Shown piece after piece: positions 1-10,532 of a stretch of 64,000 nucleotides of DNA. The notes under the pieces were generated by a model. It was not told where the DNA came from. It searched no databases and was given only the letters and a program-made list of their open reading frames with translations. Every line of letters begins with the position of its first letter. Positions within the stretch are counted from its first letter, which is position 1. The translations under genes were made by a program, and so were the position numbers. Source of the stretch: Gonapodya prolifera JEL478 (taxonomy: Eukaryota > Monoblepharomycota > Monoblepharidomycetes > Monoblepharidales > Gonapodyaceae); contig KQ965750.1 in NCBI GenBank assembly GCA_001574975.1, positions 186,001 through 250,000 on the forward strand, given 5' to 3'.

Positions 1-71
1 TCACCTTTACGGTGATCCCAGCTCACCAATCGCTGTCATAAATACCCTGTAAACTAGGCACCTGGTTACAG

Positions 72-545
72 GTCCCGCCAATCCCAGATTCGTTCGTCGT
101 GACAGTTGGTCAGGCGCTGGAATCGGTAACGCATGGAGTTCTTCTGGCGACACACCACCGCGCCGTGACACCGCTTGCTGGCGCTCCAGAGCGGCTCACG
201 ATACCGTACTTTATGGACCTTTCCGGTGACGTGACGCTTGGCATGATCAAGGGAGGCTTGAAGGTTGGCGAGGAGATCAACCAGCAGCTCTATGAGTGGG
301 CGCGGTGGCGGAGGTGGACAGATGGGCAGAGAAGAAGGGCGATCCTTGCCGCCACGGCCCCGCCAGTGGAATCTCGAGATACTGAAAGCGCCAAATCAAC
401 GCTTGCCAAGGAACCAGCTTGGCTACCGCTATTGTCCACAACACTACGGGAGCTGCATTTTCGTGGCATGGTTTCGAGGCGACCACACGTGGGAAGGAAA
501 TGGTATCCCGAGATTGCGAACGAGAGGAACGCCGACGAGGAGTAA
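72..545 (+). CDS. 2OG-Fe(II) oxygenase, C-terminal exon (partial)
   Basis: This is the last exon of an isopenicillin-N-synthase-like 2-oxoglutarate/Fe(II) oxygenase; the gene begins left of the window. A splice acceptor (ttacag) ends at about 71 and the reading frame opens directly after it. The sequence IPDSFVVTVGQALESVT fits the jelly-roll strand before the distal iron ligand. Next come THHRAV, with the distal His, and ERLTIPYF, whose Arg-x-Thr is the 2-oxoglutarate-binding Arg. The proximal HxD lies off the window. The tail RPHVGRKWYPEI matches the SHPDVxRRWYP end seen in fungal members. The frame ends in TAA at 543-545. Family assignment is firm; the substrate cannot be told. Confidence 0.72.
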   Translation, partial: VPPIPDSFVVTVGQALESVTHGVLLATHHRAVTPLAGAPERLTIPYFMDLSGDVTLGMIKGGLKVGEEINQQLYEWARWRRWTDGQRRRAILAATAPPVESRDTESAKSTLAKEPAWLPLLSTTLRELHFRGMVSRRPHVGRKWYPEIANERNADEE

Positions 546-763
546 AAAGCAATGCAGCGAGAAGTCATGTTTGTATTTACAATGGGGTATCACTCTATTG
601 CAATATTGTGTTCCAGCAACGCTACAATGTTCCATTATCGCACCATGAAAAGCAACTCAGACGGTATTCAACCGTATCCAGACACTTCACCCCGAAACAA
701 CGTTCCTCCCACCAGTATTGTCCAAGGCTTTCGAATACGATTCGCTCCACCAATTTTCAATCC

Positions 764-1183
764 TTAAGTCGCCCTCTTGGTTGCAGCAGCCTGTTTCGTG
801 GCCATTTCCACCTGTTTGGCAGCCATAGCCTCCCGCTGTTTTTGTAAGGGAGTAGGTGGCAGCAAGCCAACCTGGACAAACCGATGGTTGGGTTCGGTTG
901 ATTTCGTTGAAAATTTATCGCACAAAACAGGACGACGAACCTTTGTCAGCAGCCATCCCACCCTATCTGTAGGATGCGCACCGTTTGCAATCCAGTATTT
1001 GGCGCGGGCAAAGTCCAGTTCGATGTGCTTGACACCGTTTTCGTCAGGAATAGGATTGTAGGTCCCGATTCGTTCGATGTGACGTCCATCGCGAGGAGCA
1101 CGCGCCTCCGCAACCACGATCCCGTAGAATGGATTGTGCCGAACTCCCCATCGTGCGAGCCGGATTCGAACAAGATTTCCCAT
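764..1183 (-). CDS. MRPS16: Mitochondrial ribosomal protein bS16m
   Basis: Small-subunit mitoribosomal protein of the bacterial S16 family, encoded here in one 139-codon exon. The signature runs from the start: VRIRLARWGVRHNPFYGIVV, then RDGRHIERIGTYNP, and AKYWIANGAHPTDRVGWLL, all classic S16 blocks. A tail rich in Lys, Gln and Ala follows (MAAKQVEMATKQAAATKRAT), longer than the bacterial protein of about 80 residues and typical of mitochondrial forms. No separate presequence is visible; S16m is often imported without a cleaved one. It lies about 110 bp downstream of the CPSF1 stop on the same strand. Confidence 0.93.
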   Translation of the reverse strand: MGNLVRIRLARWGVRHNPFYGIVVAEARAPRDGRHIERIGTYNPIPDENGVKHIELDFARAKYWIANGAHPTDRVGWLLTKVRRPVLCDKFSTKSTEPNHRFVQVGLLPPTPLQKQREAMAAKQVEMATKQAAATKRAT

Positions 1184-1291
1184 CTTTGCGTGACAGTCTG
1201 CTTTGGACGGACTTTTTCGACCTGAGCATCATGCTTTCAACGAATGACCCCGGTATGCTTTAAATCGACAGGGTAACTATAGTACATGGTA

Positions 1292-4200
1292 TCAAAACCA
1301 TTCCGTGCTCAAATCAATCTCCAAAAGATCATCCACCACGCGCTCTACGTTACTACCAACACTTTTGGCAATCTCTCGCTGTCGTCTGACGCTCAAGTTA
1401 CTAAACATCTCCATCACATTACCGTCCAAGATATTGGCACCACGCGACACAGTTGAAGGTGAGCTCAAGAAAGAAGCAGATGTAGATCGGAGCCGTCTAG
1501 TCCAGAGGAAGGCATGGGAAATCACCAACAAAAGAAAAATATTAGATGCAAATCCCACCTAAATGCCTTGGGGTTCAAGCCGGCGACCTGCTGAGCTCCA
1601 GAAATCAAGCGATTCGCAACCGCCGTCAATCGACGGTACATCTTTTCCGATATGGGTACCATGGCACACAGGCCTCCATCAGCCGTTGCTGTTGCACAAA
1701 ATTGCAAATCGAATGAGAGTTCATCACCAACGCGCAAAGTAAAACAGAAACCCGATACTCACTCATAATGACAGCCTGCTGCCTACTCGTCACAGCAGCT
1801 GCACCACGTTTGCGGGGCAGGGACATCTTGCGCATCCGGACCATTTGATGCACTTGGCTACCTACGTGAAACTCTCCACGTCCAAGAAGCTTCGTACCGC
1901 CTAGTGAGCGAACATCTACCATGTTGCAGTGGACCGAGTGTTTGGTTAGGACCACTACGTACTGAGGAACGGCTTCTCCCTCTCTCACCTTCAGGGGCAA
2001 AAGAAAACATCATCAAGTTTCCTTCTGCATCTGCGGTGAGCAAGCCCAGCTGGTTATGGTCGATGAGAAACTCGTTGGCCATTACTTCGAGCTGGCTGAA
2101 GTCACGGCCAAGTGACCCGAGTTTCGCTGGCTCCTCCTGACGCCATTTGATGTGAACAGAGAATGTGCTCAAATGACTTTTAGACTACCATCGATGTTAA
2201 AGCAACTCACTTGGAATCCCATAAACCAGATGCTTTTCAACAAGTCACCAGCAACGATGACATTCTTAATAGCACTGACGGCCCTCACGTAAATGTTGAC
2301 ATCTAGAAAAGCAACACCATCGAGCGATTCGCCATCTTCAAATGAGTGCACAATGATCTAAAACAAAGCATTTCTCGAAAAACTACGCCATCACGCCATC
2401 GTTACTGTCATCAAAATTTTACCTTGTTTCCGATTGCCGCAAGAAGGTAGCCATTGACACCACATAAACGAGTCACAGGTCCAGCCGTTCCCTTGTCGTC
2501 CGATTGATACAGCAACTTGAGTTTGTGATTCGTGCGAGGATTGTCCGGTTCAGGGACGACCTCGATGACATCGAAGATGTAGATCTGCGTATGAGCCATT
2601 GAAAAAAAAACTCAAGATCTGATAGGAGAAAAGCCACGTGTCATTGTTTCAAACAAACCTTCCCTCGGGAGGAAAGATCCTCCGCTCGAACGAAACCAGT
2701 TCCGACCACAACGAACAACTTTCGACCACTGGTGGTTTGCTTGCTTTCGAGGCTTATCGCTTGAGCATCAAGCACGTGCTCATATTCCGCAAACTCGAAG
2801 CTGCCCCGATTGAAGAGGAAGAATTGAAGACTGAACATGATTGAACCACCGATAAATGACCCACCGGTCGACGGTTTCCCAAGTGATTGGAGACACCAAT
2901 TCCAGTTGATATTTTCTTTCTTCAGGGAGGAAAGCACCAGGTGCTTTACGATCAGTTTCGTCGATCAATAAGCACACTTCTGGGGGACTTTAACACACAC
3001 TCCATTAAACTTACGCCGGCTTTCCATGCCAGTGTCAGGTGTAAGGGGATCCGCAGTTGGTACCTGCCCATTCACTTGTTCCCCGTCCTCTATAACACCT
3101 GCAAGCACAGCCGCAGCGTATTGAGCTCGGTTAAGGATGAAAGGAACCTTGGTAGACGTGGCGAGTACGAAGGTTTCTGACGACGCGTGGGGGATAACAT
3201 AGTGCGGTGTACGTTTGAGGGAGATTTTCCGAACGGGCCAATCGGCGTCGAGATTTTGTGAGAGCGGTAGTCTTGATATCCGGAGGCTGCCCTAAAAGGA
3301 GTACGCAGCGCATCTGTGATCAGCCTTTCGAGAAACGCGACATTTAGCGGGATGCTTGCCTTTGAATTCACATACGCAAAGCCACGTCGACATGATGGTG
3401 TGTCAAATTCTGAAAATCCAAGAATTTCTCCATCGACCACCATAGGGTGCACCCTCAGACTTCGCTTCCCAGGAACGGCCGACGGCACAGTCAGCGGAAC
3501 AAATTTGGGAGTGCGATCCGAGTCACTGGCCCAGTTCAGATCTGTACCGTCTTCTGACGCTTTCGGACCTTCAAACTCCAGTCCAGCAGGGTCGACGTCT
3601 AATGTTGTTATAGGGATTGTGGTGCGCACTGTGGCAAGAACAATGGATGGTCGGGGACCCCCAACAAACACGCCTTCGTACGTTGCTCCATCATCCCAAC
3701 CTATCAATCTTGTGAACCTGCGCATCTTTCGCCGCCTGATGTCTTTGGGGTCCTGGATGTTAAGATCTTGAGGTGTCTGGAGTTTGTCCATATCCACGAA
3801 AAAACGTAACTCCCTGCCAATGTGGTCATGATGCTGTCGAACAAAGCGCAAGGCGAGACGAGATCGGCCGCTATCCACATCTGAAGGGGCAGGGGATGAT
3901 AAACCACGCAAGCTTGCGGAAATGTTGGCGCTGCTGTTTCTTGTGAGAGATGTAGGGAGCGCTGAAAGAGGATCCAAGTCCGCTGTGTGTTCGAGGTGAT
4001 AGAAGCCACGATAAATCACCAAATCACAGCCATTTGTTCGGACCTTGAATAGAAGCCCGTGCAGTCAAGATTGAGAACTTGAACTTGAATCGATGATACT
4101 TACGAAGAGGTACATGTCCTTGTCTGTGCCTTCTCGTCCAATGTGACATAACATCACTTCAGATATTATCACACCTCCAGCGGCGGCAGCTTTCTGACCA

Positions 4201-7200
4201 CTCTGTGGGGTGTCAGAAACAACTGTTGGGAGGAGATCGAAGTATGGTACAAAATAGGACGATTCCATGGAAGGAAGTTTGCAGATCTTCAAAGATAAGA
4301 AACGTTCGCAGAGAATGGGTGGTAAATGAACGATAGACACATACCTCCAAACTACCATTTTCATGCACTATTGTGGCCCAGTAGTTGGCGTCGGTTGTGG
4401 TCGTCGTCCCCATGCGACTTACGTTTTCCATTGTAATTTCGGGTAGTGCTGCAACTGGCTTGTCATCCGAAATACCTTGGCCAGAACCGTTTCGCAATAC
4501 GACGTCGATTTCGTCATCGCTACTTTCGTCAGGCACGCTTCGGCCGTACAGATTTGAGTCACTGGCATCCCTTCCATTCAACCCGTTAGCTCCCACACGA
4601 TGTTCGGATGAGTACAAGAGATCCTTGTCCAGCTCATCCAAGTATGTATCCACCCCAGCTATGGCCTCGACGTCCGCCAAGTTTGGAGGTCCCTTTCTTC
4701 TCTTCTGGTGTGTTAGAGGTGGATCTCTGAGTCGCGTTGTATTCCCCTGATTGTCTCCAGGATCCAGCCGTGACATAGGGGTGAAAAGTTTGGTCGCTTC
4801 ACGAATTGTTGGCATTAGGCGACCTTTGGTGGGATCGGCATAAATGGAAAAGGCTCTGATCGCATTAGATTCAGCCTTTCAAGATTGGATATGAGATTGC
4901 AAACCACACGCGCGAATCATTACACAGCGTACCTTCAATGCTTTAATAATATTCAGCTTTCCAATTCGGACAATCTGCTCTCCAGGTTCCGCAGAGTCAG
5001 CTGGGTGATCCATTTCCTCTTCTTCCGCAATCATTATCGCACTTCCACCGTCCGATACCATGACCCAAACATAAGGATCCACTACATCCGCGGAAACAAT
5101 GGCTTCATTCTCAAATAATTCAGACGTCTTTATTTCCTGCAGGGGGCGGCCAGCGGCATCCAACACCGTCACACTCGATTGCGTAATCTGCACAATCAAG
5201 GTTCCGTTGAGGAGAGACCCCGCCGCCACCGTTTTAACGCATCTCTGAAAGCCGACGGCCTTCGCCTCGACAAGATCACCACCCGATGTATCCAACACAG
5301 TCGTTCCATCGCTTCGACATATAACGAGGAATCCCGGGGATTCAGCACGATCATCTCGTTGATAAAACGCATCAACCTTCAGATCTACTCTCCACACATC
5401 CTCAAGCGTGGTCTCTTCTTCTTCCACAATTGCACCCTCGTCTGAGTCGTCAGCAGTAACGGCAGACACGGGATCCTTCGACACGGCGAAATCCGAAGAT
5501 TGGAAAGTGGCTATAACTACAGGGGCGACGTTCTTGCGCAATATGGCAACTGAGCCTGAATGGTCGTCCCCGATCGCACACGTGATCTCTAGGTCTTGGC
5601 GTGGGAAAGTGGGATCGTAAACCGGAGCAACGGGATCTTCGAGGGCCACAGGCGACGACGATGGCCACCACGTGGGCACTGACATCGCACAGTCACGAAT
5701 GGGACCCACGGAAGTCAGCTGGTCAGTGGCAAAGAAGCGAAGTTTTCGTCGCGTCTGTCGAGCCTTGGTTCCATTAAGGGTGGTGGGTTTGGCACTTGTT
5801 GGACTGGGGATTTCAACCGCAGATTCCCCGTATAGCTCTGGAATAAGGCAAGTGTACTAGATGAGGTCATTGGTACGTTGTTGCAAACAGATCCAGCAAA
5901 TACCTGAATCCATGTCATCTTCGTATTTCAACTTCTTCCCGTTCGTTGTGCCATCACCCTCACCAAAGGCATCATTCGCACTCCGTTTTGTCCCAACAAC
6001 GCTTCCGTTCAAACCCAACTTCGAATTTTCATCATGCTCGTCGTCTTCAACCTCGACATGAGTCTCCTCAAACTTGAAGACAACATCATCTCCCAATCGA
6101 TTTGAAAGAAACACGAATCCTTCCTTCACGCCTGGTAACATTTCACCCACTCTTGCAACGCATCCCGGCACCCCGACAAGCTTCACACCACACCGTTCCA
6201 CTTCTATTGTGCGGACCCCTCCCTTCTTTCGGCTCCAGCCACGACCTGAATCTTCGCTCCCGACCAAGTCCAATCTTACAAACTCGCCCTTTCGTGTCAC
6301 TAAAACGACGGTGTCCGGGTCGATATCGCAAGGCACAGCACCCGAGAGGTCAACACCAATCTTCTCGCCGCCTTTGCTGGACTGCGCGTGGTAAAGAGGA
6401 TTTGGTCGATCGTCGGGTATGGACCCTGGTCCGTAAGAGAGTGGAGCTGCTTTCTTCCCAGGACCTCCTGCCATCGCGGCATTCGCCAAGTTCGTGATAC
6501 GCTCCTCTGACCCCCAGAAGAAATTGACAGGAGCGGCAACACCGGGAACAGTCGTTTGGTCAACATAGACGACACCATTAGGATGAAGAACGAGCACCCC
6601 CCCGAGAGGCTGTGGAAGGCTGTGAAGACGGAAAGAGCCTGTAGGGAGTCGGTCATGCGAGAAGAGGACGGGGAAAGGACGGTGTGTTGGGGCGAGTGAT
6701 GCATTCGGGTTAGGTGGAGTCGTCGGAAGGGTTACTGCAATGAGGTGCACGGTGTCGCGACGGGCGGGGAAACGACTGCAAAGAAGTTCGCTAAGTACTC
6801 CGGGTCAGCTTCAGCGAATGGCGGCGCAGTCTCACCCTGCCCAAGTCCGGTGCGTCTCATACAAAATCACCACGGTGGGAGTGTTGTATCCGTGAAGGAA
6901 AGCTATATCGATAACGTGATGGATGCCAGGGTCGATGGCAGAGAAGGGAACAACAAATGATTCGTGGAAAGGAGCGCTAGGAGGGCATTGCCAGACGAGT
7001 GTGACAGTTAACCGACCTTGAGCCATGATATTCAACCCCACAAAATGTAGAGCTCACAAGTCACCGTCGCCATCATCACTGTTCGCGTCCTTCCTGGTAG
7101 CACTCCCAACCCGTCCCTTGCCGTACAAATCCTCCTCACCCAGTCCTCCACCGATTTCTTCTGGTTGCCGCACAGGAAGAACTGCAATTCGGCCTCCGTA

Positions 7201-8235
7201 AACTCGGAGAACGGCGCAACGGTTTCTGGGGTCAACGCGGACTTCCGGGTGGAGGTACGTGGGGTTCAGGTGCTCGAACCGGTATTCCTCGCGTTCATAG
7301 AAGTGCAAGGAGACCGTGGTGAGCGAGTGTGTTGGTGGGTGCCACGAGACCAGAGACAGCTGAACAAAAGGACACCGAAAGGGATGAGATGGAACGATGA
7401 CGGAAGCCTCTTTCGGCCCAGCCCAAAGGAAAGTTTTGTAATGTCTTCATATCTCCTTTACATACCTTGGCATCGCCGAAAGCCAACAACACACTGTCCA
7501 TGCCGGCGGCACCAACCCCCACCGAGGTGCGAACAACTCCCATGGACTCAACCACACCGGCCAGCTTGCACGAGTAGACAAAGTGCAGGCGCGCAACTTT
7601 TCGGCGACGGCTCGCGAGGGCAGCTGAGAGGGACGGTCGGTACTGCGAGGCAAGAACCACCGTTAAGAAATGGACGCTTCGCTACCCCCACACGGCCAGC
7701 GAAAGAAAACTGAGCGCAAGAGCATTCAAGACTATGTCTCGCTGTTGATTCGCAGTCGGCGACTGTAATTTCATTACCATTACTTCGGAACAAGTCCACG
7801 AAAGGTGTATCATTATTTTCGAATCCCGCACTTCGCTGCGCTCTCCCACTTATGTTCTCATGTTTCCCCAATAAATCCTCGAGCAAACTCCTTTAGGAGC
7901 TCTCTCTAAGGGAGGTCAACCCCTGGCTGCGAGACGTGAGTGCCGCCTTGCTCAGAGTTCATTCTCACCTGATGCTCGTCCGAATCCCCGAGGATCATCC
8001 CGGCAGACGCTTCCCCCTCCAGGTCCGCATCGATTTCGTCAGTCTGATCCCCCGATCGACCAAAATCCGGTATGTTCTCCTCCTCTTCTTGGACCGTGTA
8101 AATGTGAAGCGTGTTGCCACGCGCGACGAGGAGATTTTTCGTGTCCGGAGCCACGAGGGTTGCAGCGACGCAGCACGACGCTACAGATGGGGGCAGGAGG
8201 TCCTTGTAGAGGTGAAACATACCCCCTCCACTCAT
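1292..8235 (-). CDS. CPSF1: Cleavage and polyadenylation specificity factor subunit 1 (multi-exon)
   Basis: Large scaffold of the mRNA 3'-end processing complex (CPSF160, yeast Cft1), a nuclear three-beta-propeller protein. About a dozen exons can be followed. The start is FHLYKDLLPPSVASC with a first-blade NLLVARGNTLHIY. Next come LRVYGGRIAVLPVRQ and HVIDIAFLHGYNTPTVVILYE, a CPSF1 hallmark. Then follow PLGGVLVLHPNGVVYV, an acidic linker, DADWPVRKISLKRTPHYV, YIFDVIEVVPEPDNP and GPVTRLCGVNGYLLAAIG. The C-terminal CPSF_A part is AGLNPKAFR followed by GNVMEMFSNLS and the stop. I start at ATG 8235; an in-frame ATG at 8310 would overlap the TMEM234-like gene. One intron (3292-3359) has GC-AG ends. 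Internal exon limits are approximate. Confidence 0.93.
3292..3359 (-). other. GC-AG intron in CPSF1
   Basis: On the minus strand exon ..AATTCAAAG is followed by GCAAGC at 3359, and the intron ends TTTTAG at 3292. Splicing here joins GFAYVNSK to GSLRISRL and restores the conserved run toward DADWPVRK. Reading straight through puts the rest out of frame. The donor fits the known GC-AG class consensus (AG|GCAAGT). Length is 68 nt, like the ordinary introns around it. Confidence 0.75.
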
Positions 8236-8293
8236 TTTGGATGCGGACAAAATAGTTGGCAGTTTTGCCGATGGTGTAATTTGCCGGACTGCC

Positions 8294-8941
8294 TCACTTA
8301 ACATCTTCAATCTTTGACATTACACACAAACACACACCAACCACGACTAGGCACATCCCCAAAAGTGACCCTTGGGAGAAAAATTCAAATAGAAAGTAGA
8401 CCACACACGAAGATGCACTCGAACTCACTCCCACTGATCGATTCCCCAAAGAAAGCCCACCCAATCAAAGACGTGAAAGCAAACGTGAGCGCGTTCACGA
8501 GTGCGGTAACGGAAAGATCTACGTAATGGATGAAGGAGCATGTATGTTGTATTCCTATGGGACTTGCGCCGAAAGGTACCTGCGGTGGACAAGAGGTAAT
8601 AAAACAGCACGGATCCGGAGAGATTTACGCCTAACGCAAGGAGGTACTTAGGTTTTCCAGATAAATGAATGCATGTCGTCAATCCAGTAAACTCTTGTTG
8701 CAACTCCACTGACCTTCCACCGAGTCCCCAAGTACGCCAGCTCGGCCGCGTAGCCGCCCACGACACCCTGACCCTGTGGTTTGGTCGTGCTTTCCAATCC
8801 TTGCGATTCGATGCGAAGGAAGGGGTTGGTGGCTCCCCAAAGGAAGGCAACCACTATGAGCTGGCGAGCGAGCAATGCATCTTAGGATCGACCGGGTAGA
8901 CATGAAATGGCACGACTTACACTGAGTGATGTGGCAATCAT
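8294..8941 (-). CDS. TMEM234-like small multi-pass membrane protein
   Basis: Small EamA/DMT-related membrane protein resembling animal TMEM234. Five short exons can be joined. Exon 1 is MIATSLS, spliced with GTAAGT..GCCAG to LIVVAFLWGATNPFLRIES, which is TM1 with the family's WGxTNPFL motif. Later exons give YLLALGVNLSGSVLFYYLLSTA, then DLSVTALVNALTFAFTSLIGWAFFGE, and finally SLLGMCLVVVGVCLCVMSKIEDVK and TGA at 8294. The four hydrophobic segments match TMEM234 in order and spacing. The stop is 59 bp from the CPSF1 ATG and the start is 43 bp from the end of the MYND-finger gene. Its role is unknown; the relation to drug/metabolite transporters is by family only. Confidence 0.78.
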
Positions 8942-8983
8942 GATGAAGCAATGGGTGGATTGCGGGAAATTCGCATACGCATA

Positions 8984-10490
8984 TCAAAAGCGAAGACTAA
9001 TAGTGACGTTCGGACGGAACTTCCTTCTGCAACTCCGAAAATCTCCTGAAGATATCAGGTTTTGAAGAACAACAAAACATGTCTTATTACTGTTGACCGA
9101 GGAAGCACAAACCATGACGAAAATCAACCATTCAGACTCCTTATGATGCAGAGCTTTATGCTTTGGCCAGTCTACTCGCTGGCATGCTCTGTCACAATAC
9201 CTGCAAAGGTTGTTTGTACATGGCTATGACACAGGATGAGGGACACCTCTCATTCACTCACCAAACATTTCCACAACCAGAGCATTTCTTGAGTTTAACC
9301 CCTCGTACTCGCACACTGCGCATCGCTGCATTGAGACGAACTTCTCACCACGGAGTGGGTCAAAGAGAGGGTTGTTTTGTCGCCAGATAGCCAGGTAATC
9401 ATTGTACCGTGTCTCCGCAAGCGCCAGATACGACCTCCACGATTTTCCTAAATGGGGAAGGACACCATGTTACTCCTTTTGAGGAGCTGCTTGTGGTCGT
9501 CCATTCCCTCCTTGAGCGGGCTGGGAATTGTACGGCCCTTCTTGGCGAGACTGAAGATGGGGAGCCTAACACTGCCAATGACTTCGGTGCCGACTAAAAT
9601 GACATCTTTGTAGCCACAACATTGTGATATTGGAATTCAGCGGCCTGAAACAGGACTCTCTCACCATCATCACAGTCGTCTTCGTTGTAGCCCTCACTGT
9701 TCACACTGTCCTCATCGACCTCTTCATCGTAGCCCTCAAAGTAGTCCTTCTCAGTTTTCAGATTTATCTCCACAAACCGGAACCCATCTCCTGGATCGAC
9801 AAGACACTCGGCCAAGATACCAAGAGCTGCAAGAGCCCACTCAAATTGAGAAGCTTGGTCCAGGATACTGGAAAAGTAGGCTTCCTTGGTGGTCTCTGGG
9901 TCGCGCATGTGACCCGTGAATGACGTGTTGATCATCGCTGTCGTTACTAGCCGTTTCTCGGAAAGAGCTTTCGCAGAGATTGGTTCCATCATGTCGTATC
10001 CATTGAGTGCCTGAATGCGGAGGGGGTCGCTTATTTTGGCGGAACTTTCATGAGTCAACAACACTCGAAAGACACCTCACCATAACCGTTGCCAGGTTCC
10101 GAAACGCGCGAGCAACATTTTCCGCCGAGCGGCTCGTGGCAGTGACTTTAGCATCGTCGAAAACTGCGCAGAGAGACGGAAGCCACTCGTCTCGGCCATG
10201 GATTGCCTCAAGTATGTGTCGTATCCTTCGAGGGTCGACATCGACACGTGCTTAGGGTCTGAGTCTTTGAAAAGACGATTGACTTTCGCAGCAATCCCGC
10301 TTATTCCTCCCTGCACATCTCTCTGCGTCTCTGCGAGCATAAGGGCACAGCGAAAGTCACATGGCGGCCGTAGAGGCAACCCCTACCCAAAGGCACGACG
10401 TGACGCAACAATGTTATTCGTGACACGAATCTGAGCCCGACGTGGCACACCTCTCCACACGAGCGGATCGACTATGGAATTGTCAACAAT
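8984..10490 (-). CDS. MYND-type zinc-finger protein (spliced, one frame break)
   Basis: The C-terminus is a clear MYND finger: RCAVCEYEG, then VKLKKCSGCGNVW, an intron (GTGAGT..TTGCAG), and YCDRACQRVDWPKHKALHH, giving the full C-x2-C..C-x2-C..C-x3-C..H..H pattern. MYND fingers usually bind proline-rich partners. Upstream lies an alpha-helical, possibly armadillo-like part (RIRHILEAIHGRDEWLPSL, SAENVARAFRNLATVM), then ALNGYDMMEPISAKAL, an acidic stretch, and GTEVIGSVRLPIFSLAKKG. Introns at about 9.61-9.67 kb and 10.01-10.08 kb fit. The finger's two halves lie in different frames, one base apart, at a run of four C (9299-9302, plus strand). The 5' end is not resolved: no in-frame ATG before about 10.49 kb. 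The family beyond MYND is unknown. Confidence 0.6.
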
Positions 10491-10495
10491 TACTA

Positions 10496-10514
10496 CCCCA
10501 CCCCACCCCACCCC
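10496..10514 (-). repeat. (GGGGT)4 tract, G-quadruplex motif
   Basis: Four runs of four G separated by single T on the minus strand. This meets the standard G-quadruplex pattern with the shortest loops. It lies 19 bp past the TAG of the MUL1-like gene and just upstream of the first recognisable coding frame of the MYND gene, on the transcribed sense of both. It may influence 3'-end formation or the start of the next gene (inference). As a 5-bp unit repeat it can also change length and frame. Confidence 0.8.
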
Positions 10515-10532
10515 AAGAAAAACATAAATCCC

